Part shown: positions 6,820-13,522 of the stretch, one piece after another
Position numbering within the stretch: the first letter of the stretch is position 1
Layout: every line of letters begins with the position of its first letter
From: Chloroflexota bacterium
GTDB lineage: Bacteria > Chloroflexota > Anaerolineae > JACRMK01
DNA length: 13,522 nt
Direction of reading: 5' to 3'
Assembly: GCA_016200765.1 (NCBI GenBank)
Contig: JACQEC010000040.1
Span: forward strand, 1 to 13,522
Made by a program: the position numbers and the translations under genes
Notes under the pieces: generated by a model
Database searches by the model: none
What the model saw: only the letters and a program-made list of their open reading frames with translations
Told to the model about the DNA's origin: nothing

Positions 6820-6850
6820 TTCTACTCTGCGCGCCATTACGCGCTATAAT
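6820..6850 (+). promoter_or_regulatory. Candidate promoter for the tadE pair
   Basis: A perfect TATAAT (6845-6850) lies 49 bases before the first tadE ATG and just after the flp terminator. The -35 is poor (TTCTAC at 6820-6825, spacing 19). The placement after a terminator makes a promoter likely, but AT-rich hexamers can occur by chance. Confidence 0.45.
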
Positions 6851-6899
6851 CTCATCATCCAGTATCCGTAGGGTCTGCAATGGCCCTTCGCAGGCGATC

Positions 6900-7346
6900 A
6901 TGCGCTCACGGTCATTAACGGCAAGTCCAAATCAGTGCACTGCGCGGCGCGGTCAGGGCGCGGTTGAGTTTGCCCTGCTCATTCCAATACTGGTACTCCT
7001 ATTGGCTGGCGCTGTGGATCTCGGCAACGGTTTTCAGACGTATATCGCGCTAACCAATGCCGCCCGTGAGGGCGCGCGCTACGGCGCCGATCAGCCGAGC
7101 GACACCGCGACGATTTGTACTCGTGTGCAACAGGAGCTCCCGTCAACGATCACCGTCTCGTGCCCTAATGTGGCGATTACGTTCCCAACGCTTAGCCAAA
7201 GCGGCTGTACCGGCGGCGGCCCCAAGGCCGGTTGCCCCATCCGCGTGACCGTTACATACACCCTGACCACCATACTGGGCAGCATTCTCGGCTTTAACTC
7301 GATTAACCTCGTTGCGACGATTGACCTTATTGTCTATAATGCATAA
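6900..7346 (+). CDS. tadE: TadE-like minor pilin / pseudopilin (first copy)
   Basis: A 148-residue secreted pilus protein. Residues 18-40 read GQGAVEFALLIPILVLLLAG: a prepilin-like site (cut after Gly18, Glu23 at +5) followed by one membrane helix, as in the TadE PF07811-type domain. Then comes the family stretch LTNAAREGARYGADQPSD (51-68). The C-terminal part is beta-rich and holds Cys73, Cys88, Cys103 and Cys112, which could form extracellular disulfides. TadE/TadF proteins are minor pilins needed to start or regulate Flp pilus assembly. The ATG at 6900 gives a short leader; an earlier GTG at 6795 or ATG at 6816 is in frame but falls in the terminator. The 3' end overlaps the second copy by 8 bases. 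Confidence 0.85.
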   Translation: MRSRSLTASPNQCTARRGQGAVEFALLIPILVLLLAGAVDLGNGFQTYIALTNAAREGARYGADQPSDTATICTRVQQELPSTITVSCPNVAITFPTLSQSGCTGGGPKAGCPIRVTVTYTLTTILGSILGFNSINLVATIDLIVYNA

Positions 7347-7737
7347 CATGAGCAGGCTGGAACGACTTCGCGAATGGGGCCAGACGATGGTCGAGTTTGC
7401 CCTGCTGCTGCCTGTTCTGCTCCTAATCGTATTCGGTATATTTGAATTTGGCCGGGCCTTTTACGCCTATAGCACAGTTGCCAATGCGGCACGCGAAGCG
7501 GCTCGCTTCGGGATTGTAGATCCAACCAATACGTCGGGCATCCAAGATGCCGCGATCTCTCACGCCACCGCGCTTGGTCTAACGAGTTCCGATGTCGTTA
7601 TCCAATGCCCCGATGGCGCCTGCACCGTGGGCAACCGAATCAGCGTCACAGTCAACTACACCTTCTCCGCGGTCGTGCCGCTAATTCCCAGTTTCGCACT
7701 CAGCGGGGCCGCCACAATGCGCATCGAGTCACAGTAG
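7339..7737 (+). CDS. TadE-like minor pilin / pseudopilin (second copy)
   Basis: A 132-residue paralogue of the preceding protein. It has WGQTMVEFALLLPVLLLIVF (cut expected after Gly14, Glu19 at +5), then VANAAREAARFGIVDPTN, which lines up with LTNAAREGARYGADQPSD of the first copy. A beta-rich tail contains a CPDGAC cysteine pair and ends SGAATMRIESQ. Start choice is between ATG 7339 (8-base overlap with the previous gene) and ATG 7348 (just after its stop). Neither has a clear ribosome site, so translation is probably coupled. It could be called TadF in some schemes, but both copies share the TadE domain. A hairpin with a short T run follows about 85 bases downstream. Confidence 0.85.
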   Translation: MHNMSRLERLREWGQTMVEFALLLPVLLLIVFGIFEFGRAFYAYSTVANAAREAARFGIVDPTNTSGIQDAAISHATALGLTSSDVVIQCPDGACTVGNRISVTVNYTFSAVVPLIPSFALSGAATMRIESQ

Positions 7738-7820
7738 GCTGTGGCCTCGTGCGTAGCCATCAGTGCCCGGCCCCACGGACGACTGGTAGGGCTTCACTCC
7801 CGTGTAGATGCCTGCGTGGC

Positions 7821-7842
7821 GGCCGGTAATTTTCCGGTCTTT
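7821..7842 (+). terminator. Possible intrinsic terminator after the tadE pair
   Basis: GGCCGG (7821-7826) and CCGGTC (7834-7839) make a 6-bp GC-rich stem with one G-T pair and the loop TAATTTT, followed by TTT. The T run is short, so termination is probably partial. The 227-base gap around it (7738-7964) holds this hairpin and the next promoter; the open frames within it have no recognisable protein sequence. Confidence 0.4.
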
Positions 7843-7871
7843 CGCGAGCAACGGGTGTCCTGTGCTACAAT
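7841..7871 (+). promoter_or_regulatory. Extended -10 promoter for the cpaB-tadC operon
   Basis: TACAAT (7866-7871) is preceded by TGC, the extended -10 form, and lies just after the hairpin at 7821. The -35 region is poor (TTCGCG near 7841), which extended -10 promoters tolerate. The start would be near 7878, with a leader of about 85 bases before the cpaB ATG. Confidence 0.55.
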
Positions 7872-7964
7872 AGACCTGTATTCCGAGTGCCGCAGGCTAC
7901 CTTTTTCTGCAATAGTAGCTGTAGAAGCAAGCACGCAGTCTAGCATATTCGACGGAGGCCATGA

Positions 7965-8768
7965 ATGCGACGCCGTGGCGGAATTCTGATTGTACTGGGC
8001 ATCGTTTTGGGTCTCATTACGTTCGTCGCCGCTCTGCTCGTGTTGAGCAGCGGAAGCGGCGGGACCCCGGCCATCGCGACCACAAAGGTCGTGATTGCGC
8101 AGCAAAACATCGCAGCACGCGTGCCGATCCAGCCGGGCGCGCTCACGCTCGCCGACTGGCCGAGCGATTCGCTCCCAACGGCTTATTTTACCGACCCGGC
8201 CAAAGTCGCTGGCAAACTCGCGACGACTCAGGTTGTGGTGGGTCAAGTGCTCGTGCCCAGTATGGTGATTGAAAAGAAGGTTGAGGAGTCCCGCAAAGGA
8301 CTCGGCTCTGACGCGTCTTACATCATTCCCAAAGGCAAGGTTCTCGTTGCCTTTCCGATCAATCAGGTCAGCGGGGTTGCAGGCGCGTTGAAGGAAGGCG
8401 ATACCGTTGACTTGCTGGTATCCTACGAACTGCCAGCCATCACCGGCCAAGGCCCACAGATACCTCTCACCGCTGGAGGCGCCAAGCGGCAGGTCACTCA
8501 ACTTGCGCTGCAAGACGTCGAAATCCTCCGCGTTGGCGCATGGGGCGGTGGCCCGGGTGACGCCGCGAGTAAAGACGCCCAGAACGTTACATTCTTGGTC
8601 AGCCGTCAAGACGCGCTCGTCCTGAAGTTTTTGCGCGAAACCGCATCCGATATACAGTTGGTCCTGCGCGCCGCAGGCGACCACGAAATCGTCGTTACCG
8701 AGCCGGTAATCATTGACTATGTGGACGCGCGGTTCAACATGGGCGGCACGTTGGGGCGCGGCCGCTGA
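7965..8768 (+). CDS. cpaB: Flp pilus assembly protein CpaB/RcpC
   Basis: A 267-residue membrane-anchored protein with one N-terminal span (about 6-28, GILIVLGIVLGLITFVAALL). A SAF-type domain (about 40-103) follows, with the pattern VVIAQQNIAARVPI and GQVLVPSMV. The rest is the RcpC domain, which includes GKVLVAFPINQV, GALKEGDTVDLLV (140-152) and NVTFLVSRQDALVLKF. CpaB works outside the membrane in Tad pilus assembly; in secretin-bearing bacteria it is periplasmic and associated with the secretin. Here no secretin gene is present, so it may instead stabilise the fibre exit or bind the cell wall. The start ATG at 7965 has GGAGG ending 6 bases upstream; an overlapping ATG at 7961 is in another frame and leads nowhere. 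Fifty bases separate it from cpaE. Confidence 0.9.
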   Translation: MRRRGGILIVLGIVLGLITFVAALLVLSSGSGGTPAIATTKVVIAQQNIAARVPIQPGALTLADWPSDSLPTAYFTDPAKVAGKLATTQVVVGQVLVPSMVIEKKVEESRKGLGSDASYIIPKGKVLVAFPINQVSGVAGALKEGDTVDLLVSYELPAITGQGPQIPLTAGGAKRQVTQLALQDVEILRVGAWGGGPGDAASKDAQNVTFLVSRQDALVLKFLRETASDIQLVLRAAGDHEIVVTEPVIIDYVDARFNMGGTLGRGR

Positions 8769-8818
8769 ATCGCGCCCAATCGCGCGATGACGGGTGGCCG
8801 CAACTCAGAGAATAGGTT

Positions 8819-10150
8819 ATGACCACTGTTCAGACTGAAAAAATTCATGTGGTCGTGGTTGACGACAACAAAGACACCCTGAGCAATCTCAAGAAGCTGC
8901 TCTCGCTCGAAAAAGACATTGAAATCGTCGCAACCGCATCATCCGGCGAGGAAGCCGTCAATCTGGCCGTCCAATACCGGCCCGATGTCATGCTGATGGA
9001 CATTAACATGCCGGGGATGGATGGCATTGCGGCGAGCGAGGCCATTCATGCGCGTGTTCCGGGCGTAGAGATCGTCATTATGTCCGTGCAGGCCGAGGCT
9101 GACTACTTAAAACGGGCAATGCTGGCCGGTGCGCGCGAGTTTCTGGTCAAACCGTTTAGCAGCGATGATCTCGCTTCGGCGCTCAGAAAAGTCTACAAGC
9201 GCAGTCTCACACGGCCAAGCGCGGCGGCACCGGCGCCTTCGCCGGTTGCCACGCCGGCCGCTGCTCCCGCGCGCTCGGCTGTGGTCAAGCCCCCACCGGT
9301 TGCTGAACCGGAGCCGGCCGCCGTCAGTGCGCCCTCCGTGCCCGCCGCACCGCCAGCGTCAGGCAAAGCCGGCAAGGTGCTCGCCATTTTCAGCGCCAAT
9401 GGCGGAGTCGGGCGCAGCACCATTGCCGTGAATCTGGCCATTGCGCTTAGGCAAGACCCCCGGACAAAGGTGGCCTTAGTGGACGGGAGCCTGCGCTTTG
9501 GCGATGTGGGCGTATTACTCAACCTGTCATCTGACCGAACGATTGCCGACGTGGCTTCCAGTGATGGCAGTGTAGATACCGAAATCCTGGTGGATTTCAT
9601 GTCATCACACTCGTCTGGGATCAAGGTGCTGCTCGCGCCTCCTCGCCCCGAATTGGCCGACCTGGTCAACGGCAAGATTATGCGCTTGATTCTCGCGACA
9701 CTGCGCAATCACTTCGATTACATCGTCGTTGATACGTTCAGCTCTTTGGACGAGATAACGCTAACAATTCTTGACGCGGCGGATCAAATCCTGCTTTTGA
9801 CGACCAGTGAAATTCCCTCTATCAAGAATACGCGCCTATTCTTCGAGGTGGCCGAAGAACTCAAATACGCTTCCGAGAAAACACTGCTCGTGCTCAACAA
9901 AGCGGATCCCAAGAGCGGGGTTTCGCCTAAGGATATCCAACTCAGCATCAAGCGTCCGGTCTACGCCGTAATTGACCGCGACGACCGGGCGACAACGCAA
10001 GCCGTGCAGAGTGGACAGCCGTTCGTGATGACGCAGAAAACGTCGCCAGCCAGCCTGTCCGTTTTCAAACTCGTCAGCCTTCTCGTGCCTTCGCAGGCTG
10101 AACCTAGAAAACCCGAAACGCCCGCGCACCGCATTGGATTCCGCCGTTGA
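8819..10150 (+). CDS. cpaE: CpaE/TadZ-type pilus localisation ATPase with N-terminal receiver domain
   Basis: A 443-residue two-domain protein. Residues 8-125 form a response-regulator receiver with all pocket residues: Asp15-Asp16, Asp61 in LMDINMP, Ser89 and Lys111 in LVKPF. An Ala/Pro-rich linker (134-181) follows. The MinD/ParA-like domain starts at 186 with VLAIFSANGGVGRSTIAVNL. The deviant Walker A here has Asn194 in place of the signature lysine and Arg199 in place of the P-loop lysine. LVDGSLRFGDVGVLLNL (220-236) is the Walker A' region, and YIVVDTFSSLDE (301-312) the Walker B region. CpaE/TadZ proteins position the pilus machine in the cell. The ribosome site is weak (GAGAATAGG). The gene lies 18 bases before cpaF. 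The intact receiver suggests phosphorylation control; the altered P-loop suggests weak or no ATP hydrolysis. Confidence 0.92.
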   Translation: MTTVQTEKIHVVVVDDNKDTLSNLKKLLSLEKDIEIVATASSGEEAVNLAVQYRPDVMLMDINMPGMDGIAASEAIHARVPGVEIVIMSVQAEADYLKRAMLAGAREFLVKPFSSDDLASALRKVYKRSLTRPSAAAPAPSPVATPAAAPARSAVVKPPPVAEPEPAAVSAPSVPAAPPASGKAGKVLAIFSANGGVGRSTIAVNLAIALRQDPRTKVALVDGSLRFGDVGVLLNLSSDRTIADVASSDGSVDTEILVDFMSSHSSGIKVLLAPPRPELADLVNGKIMRLILATLRNHFDYIVVDTFSSLDEITLTILDAADQILLLTTSEIPSIKNTRLFFEVAEELKYASEKTLLVLNKADPKSGVSPKDIQLSIKRPVYAVIDRDDRATTQAVQSGQPFVMTQKTSPASLSVFKLVSLLVPSQAEPRKPETPAHRIGFRR

Positions 10151-10168
10151 CCCTATTAGAGGTGACGT

Positions 10169-11566
10169 ATGTCGCTGTTGAAACGCATTGAGAGAAGCAA
10201 CCAACCCGACGCAACCGGAACCGCGGCATCAACCGAATCTCCGGCAACAAAACTGGATGAGATTCGATTGAAGCGTCAGGCCGCCGTTCCGGCGCGTGAC
10301 GCCACCCGGGGCTTGAAGGAGCGCATCCACGACCGCCTGATTACCGAGCTTGACCCGAAGATTGACATTAGCAAGACCGACGACGTGCGCAAAAACATTG
10401 AGACGTTGTTTGGCTCGATGCTTGAAGCGGAAGGGATTGTGCTCAATCGCGCCGACCGCCTGAAACTGCTGGACGAGACGATTGCCGAGATTCTCGGTTA
10501 TGGTCCGATCGAACCGTTGCTGGCAGACGATAGTATCACCGAAATCATGGTGAATGGCCCCAAGTCTGTGTACATCGAGCGCAGTGGCAAGGTCGAGAAG
10601 ACCAGCATCACCTTTGAGAACGACGGTCATGTCAACCGAATCATTGACCGCATTGTCTCGCCGCTGGGTCGGCGCGTGGATGAAAGCCAACCATACGTAG
10701 ATGCGCGCCTGCCCAATGGCTCCCGTGTCAATATCATCATCCCACCGCTGGCCCTTAAGGGGCCGACTATCACTATCCGGAAGTTCTTCAAGCGAATGCT
10801 GACCGCCGAGCGCTTGATCGAAAACGGCTCCATTACCGCCGAAGCCGTGGAGCTGCTCAAGGCAAGCATCTATGCGCGCCTCAATATCCTTATTTCAGGT
10901 GGCACCGGCACCGGCAAGACGACCTTCTTGAACATGCTGTCCTCGTTCATCCCTAGCACGGAGCGCGTCATTACCATTGAAAATGCCGCCGAGTTGCAAC
11001 TGCAGCAGGAGCACGTCATCACACTCGAATCGAAGCCGCCGAACATCGAAGGCAAAGGCGAGGTCACACAGCGCGATCTAATGGTCAATGCACTGCGCAT
11101 GAGGCCCGACCGGATTATCGTCGGCGAGGTGCGCGCCGGCGAGGCGTTGGACATGCTGCAAGCCATGAACACGGGCCACGACGGCTCTATGTCCACTCTG
11201 CACGCCAACACTCCCCGCGATGCCCTCGCCCGCTTGGAGACGATGACACTGATGGCCGGCATTGATTTGCCGGTACGCGCCATCCGCGAGCAGGTCGCCT
11301 CGGCCGTGCAGATGATCATCCAACTCGAAAGAATGCGCGATGGCAGCCGGCCGGTCGTGGGCATAGCCGAGGTGCAGGGTATGGAAGGTGATGTCATCGT
11401 GATGCAGGACATCTTCAAGTACGAGCAAACCGGCTTCGAGAATAACAAAATCATTGGACGATTGCAACCCACCGGCATTCGACCGAAGTTCATGGAAAAG
11501 ATTGAGGCGGCGGGAATCCACCTTCCGCCCGAAGTGTTCGGCTCGGACCGCAGGCGCTTCCGCTAA
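10169..11566 (+). CDS. cpaF: CpaF/TadA secretion motor ATPase
   Basis: A 465-residue cytoplasmic hexameric ATPase of the type II/IV secretion superfamily, powering Flp pilus assembly. The N-terminal region (50-130) has LLDETIAEILGYGPIEPLL and ITEIMVNGPKSVYIER. The catalytic core has Walker A GGTGTGKT (244-251, Lys250), Walker B around RIIVGEVRAGEALDML (316-330, Glu320) and the histidine motif GHDGSMSTLHAN (336-347, His337 and His345). An arginine-rich LPNGSRVNIIIPPLA block at 181-195 is also family-typical. All key residues are present and length is normal (about 430-480). AGAGGTGA just upstream supports the ATG at 10169. It follows cpaE by 18 bases and precedes tadB by 33, in one operon. Confidence 0.95.
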   Translation: MSLLKRIERSNQPDATGTAASTESPATKLDEIRLKRQAAVPARDATRGLKERIHDRLITELDPKIDISKTDDVRKNIETLFGSMLEAEGIVLNRADRLKLLDETIAEILGYGPIEPLLADDSITEIMVNGPKSVYIERSGKVEKTSITFENDGHVNRIIDRIVSPLGRRVDESQPYVDARLPNGSRVNIIIPPLALKGPTITIRKFFKRMLTAERLIENGSITAEAVELLKASIYARLNILISGGTGTGKTTFLNMLSSFIPSTERVITIENAAELQLQQEHVITLESKPPNIEGKGEVTQRDLMVNALRMRPDRIIVGEVRAGEALDMLQAMNTGHDGSMSTLHANTPRDALARLETMTLMAGIDLPVRAIREQVASAVQMIIQLERMRDGSRPVVGIAEVQGMEGDVIVMQDIFKYEQTGFENNKIIGRLQPTGIRPKFMEKIEAAGIHLPPEVFGSDRRRFR

Positions 11567-11599
11567 TAAACCCGCGATGGACAGAATGCGAGGACCTCT

Positions 11600-12565
11600 T
11601 TGAATCCCGCCGCCCTTGGCATCGCCTTCATGGGCATGCTATCCGTGATGATCTGCTTCCTTGGACTCGCTCGCGCGTTCTCCGGCAACGACAAGATTAC
11701 GAGCCGGCTCGACCGCTACGCCACTCGAACAGCCACTGGGCCGCCTCCCTCGGCGCCCTCACCTGACAGCTCGCGCCGCAAACTCGCCGACGAGATTGAC
11801 CGCCGGCTATCCAAGCGCAGCGGGAGCGCCGACCTTGCGCAGGAGCTTGCGCGAGCCGATTTGAAACTCACGCCCGCTGAATTCTGGGCGATCAACGGTT
11901 CCGCTGTGATCCTGGCCATCCTGCTGGGATTTATTATCTTTAGGGTGATCCTTGTAGCGCTGCCATTCGGCATCCTCGGCTACATTGCGCCGCGCTGGTA
12001 CCTTGGCTGGCGACAGACGCGCCGCCGAACCGCGTTCGCGGCGCAGTTGCCCGATGCGATCACATTGCTGGCGAATTCAATCCGCTCCGGTTCCAGCCTG
12101 CCCCAATCCATGGAACTGATTTCACGCGAATCACAGCCCCCGATTGCGGAAGAGTTTGGCCGCGTCATTCGCGAGATCGGCCTTGGTCTGGCTATTGAAC
12201 CGGCCCTCAATAACATGGCGCGCCGCATCCGAAACGACGACCTCGATCTGATGGTGACGGCGATTCTCGTTCAACATGAAGTCGGCGGCAATCTCGCGCA
12301 AATTCTTGAGATCATTGGTTTCACCATTCGCGAACGCATCCGCATCAAAGGTGAAATCAACGTCCTGACCGCCCAGCAAAAAGGCGCCGGATACCTCGTA
12401 GGCTCCATGCCCCTCATTGTCACCGTCATCCTTTTCCTGATAAACCCGGTATACATGAGCGAGCTATTCAACAGTGTGGTTGGTGAAGCCTTGTTCTGCA
12501 CATCGTTTGGACTGGTCGGAACTGCATTCTTGCTGATTCGCAAGATTGTCAACATCGAATTGTAA
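11600..12565 (+). CDS. tadB: Tad inner-membrane platform protein TadB
   Basis: A 321-residue polytopic membrane protein with a T2SSF/GspF-type domain. Spans are predicted at about 5-24, 99-117, 119-136, 267-283 and 297-314. The cytoplasmic core (145-265) has AFAAQLPDAITLLANSIRSG (146-165), GSSLPQSMELISRES and FTIRERIRIKGEINVLTAQQ (241-260), the last being the strongest TadB signature. With TadC it forms the platform on which the CpaF motor acts to extract and stack pilins. A TTG start at 11600 is supported by GAGGA five bases upstream; ATG 11630 would remove part of the first membrane span and lacks a comparable site. An Ala/Pro/Ser linker at 44-58 follows the first span. The gene is followed after 11 bases by tadC. 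Confidence 0.92.
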   Translation: MNPAALGIAFMGMLSVMICFLGLARAFSGNDKITSRLDRYATRTATGPPPSAPSPDSSRRKLADEIDRRLSKRSGSADLAQELARADLKLTPAEFWAINGSAVILAILLGFIIFRVILVALPFGILGYIAPRWYLGWRQTRRRTAFAAQLPDAITLLANSIRSGSSLPQSMELISRESQPPIAEEFGRVIREIGLGLAIEPALNNMARRIRNDDLDLMVTAILVQHEVGGNLAQILEIIGFTIRERIRIKGEINVLTAQQKGAGYLVGSMPLIVTVILFLINPVYMSELFNSVVGEALFCTSFGLVGTAFLLIRKIVNIEL

Positions 12566-12576
12566 GCGAGGCAAAA

Positions 12577-13509
12577 ATGATAGCACCGCTTCTCATTGCC
12601 ATGGGTCTAGGCGCCGCAGTTGTCATGGTGTTTGTTGGACTGGCCGTCCGGCGCACCGCCAGCCCCGTGCAAGCCCGTTTGAATCAATTCGGATCACGGA
12701 TTCGGACGCTGGAAGAAATCGAACTGGAAACGCCTTTTTCAGAGCGCGTCGTGAAGCCGCTCCTGCAGAGCGCCGCGCATATGGTTCTTCGTTTCGCGCC
12801 CCGCAGTAACCTTGAGGCGTTGCGCCATAAGCTCGATATGGCCGGAAACCCTAACGGCTGGACACCGTCTGACTTCTTGGGTGTGCGCGGCCTGGCGGCT
12901 ATTGTCTGTGGGCTGGTTCCGACGATCCTCATGCTGGTCGCGCGCGCGCCTTTTGCGCAGCTAGTCCTGTTCAGCGTTGGCGGCGGGTTGATCGGTTTCT
13001 TCCTGCCCGTGTTTTGGCTTGGCAATAAGGCCAAGGCGCGGCAGAAAGAAATGCAAAAGGCCCTGCCCGACGCGCTCGACCTATTGACGATTAGTGTCGA
13101 GGCAGGCTTGGCTTTGGACGCGGGCATGGCCAAGGTGGCTGAAAAGGCGAGTAACGAACTGTCACGGGCTTTCGCGCGTGTCCTGAGCGAGGTGCGCATG
13201 GGCCGGCCGCGGCGCGAGGCACTGCGCGACATGGCCGACCGCGCGGGCGTAGCCGATCTGACGACTTTTACGACGGCGATCATTCAGGCGGAACAACTTG
13301 GGGTCAGCATGACCAAAGTTCTTCGCATCCAGTCTGAACAGATGCGTATCAAACGGCGACAGCGCGCCGAGGAAGAGGCGCACAATGCGCCGACCAAGAT
13401 CAGCATCGTACTGGTGTTGTTGCTTTTGCCAGGACTCTGCGCGGTGCTGATTGGGCCATCGGTCCCTCGACTATGCCGCCAATTCAAAGTCTCCGACTTG
13501 TGCGGATGA
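12577..13509 (+). CDS. tadC: Tad inner-membrane platform protein TadC
   Basis: A 310-residue paralogue of TadB with the same T2SSF core. Spans lie near 3-23, 104-121, 127-147 and 274-294. The core has QKALPDALDLLTISVEAGLA (160-179), ALRDMADRAGVADLTTFTTA (215-234) and AEQLGVSMTKVLRIQSEQMR (238-257), followed by RAEEEAHNAPTKI before the last span. These are the most conserved TadC stretches. It forms the inner-membrane platform together with TadB. A GCGAGG box precedes the ATG. The C-terminal 15 residues after LIGPSVPR (CRQF... ending in LCG) are a little longer than in many TadC proteins, where the chain stops soon after this point. Its stop overlaps a following ATG (ATGA), pointing to another co-translated gene. 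Confidence 0.93.
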   Translation: MIAPLLIAMGLGAAVVMVFVGLAVRRTASPVQARLNQFGSRIRTLEEIELETPFSERVVKPLLQSAAHMVLRFAPRSNLEALRHKLDMAGNPNGWTPSDFLGVRGLAAIVCGLVPTILMLVARAPFAQLVLFSVGGGLIGFFLPVFWLGNKAKARQKEMQKALPDALDLLTISVEAGLALDAGMAKVAEKASNELSRAFARVLSEVRMGRPRREALRDMADRAGVADLTTFTTAIIQAEQLGVSMTKVLRIQSEQMRIKRRQRAEEEAHNAPTKISIVLVLLLLPGLCAVLIGPSVPRLCRQFKVSDLCG

Positions 13510-13522
13510 AGATCACGAATCA
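13506..13522 (+). CDS. Start of a further gene, cut by the window edge
   Basis: An ATG at 13506 overlaps the tadC stop as ATGA and reads MKITN before the sequence ends. The 4-base overlap is a common arrangement for translationally coupled genes. Chloroflexota tad clusters often continue with a small DUF192 protein that begins in a similar way, but five residues cannot prove this. Confidence 0.35.

Noticed and set aside
7741..7989. Possible small + strand gene of 82 codons in the gap before cpaB
   Set aside because: It has no ribosome site, runs through a hairpin and a promoter, overlaps the cpaB start, and has no coherent protein character.
7794..8684. Long open frame (296 codons) on the - strand across cpaB and the gap before it
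   Set aside because: It covers the cpaB coding region, and its translation has no family features. The + strand product is clearly CpaB.
8769..8788. Repeat ATCGCGC twice, including the palindrome ATCGCGCGAT, before cpaE
   Set aside because: It is too short to call an operator in GC-rich DNA and could be chance; no matching copy was seen at the other promoters.
9193..9708. Open frame on the - strand across the CpaE linker
   Set aside because: It is low-complexity Ala/Gly/Thr sequence produced by reading the Ala/Pro-rich linker backwards.
1..13522. Signs of mobile DNA, CRISPR arrays, tRNA or rRNA genes
   Set aside because: No transposase or integrase motifs, no regular spaced repeats, and no tRNA- or rRNA-like sequence were seen by eye. 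The base composition looks even throughout.

Overview
The window looks like a chromosomal segment of a Chloroflexota bacterium, probably Anaerolineae. I infer this from several features. The short Flp pilin has a GQGLVEYALI-type start. A cytoplasmic DegS-like kinase sits beside the pilus genes. The CpaE-type ATPase carries an N-terminal receiver domain. No secretin gene is present, as expected for an envelope without a typical outer membrane. The DNA is moderately GC-rich, genes are tightly packed, and almost all lie on the + strand.

Left part (1-4062): the tail of a GNAT acetyltransferase, then four tightly linked genes. These encode low-specificity L-threonine aldolase, a CPBP-family membrane protein, a divergent PlsC-like acyltransferase and an MOFRL-type glycerate 2-kinase. 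The last four are joined by 1- to 17-base overlaps or a 4-base gap, so they probably form one operon. Their functions (amino acid, lipid and three-carbon metabolism) do not form an obvious single pathway.

Middle part (4063-6450): a 7Fe-type ferredoxin (fdxA) on the - strand converges with the glycerate kinase gene across a hairpin. It diverges from a two-component pair: a NarL/DegU-type response regulator and a soluble, coiled-coil DegS-type histidine kinase that overlap by one base. Both divergent promoters can be read from the sequence.

Right part (6451-13522): a Tad (tight adherence/Flp pilus) assembly locus. In order it encodes the Flp major pilin, two TadE-like minor pilins, CpaB/RcpC, a receiver-CpaE/TadZ ATPase, the CpaF/TadA motor ATPase, and the TadB and TadC platform proteins. 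A further gene begins at the right edge. Prepilin peptidase and any secretin are not in the window. The pilus genes are split into transcription modules: promoter, strong ribosome-binding site, flp, terminator; then a TATAAT promoter, two tadE genes, terminator; then an extended -10 promoter, cpaB and the rest. This would let the major pilin be made in excess of the machinery.

The genes suggest a working model, which is inference. The DegS/DegU-like pair senses a cytoplasmic signal and controls the adjacent pilus operon. CpaE, which has a complete phosphoacceptor pocket, may receive a second signal at the assembly machine itself. I found no RNA genes, CRISPR arrays, insertion sequences or attachment sites. 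No stretch longer than 300 bases lacks a gene.
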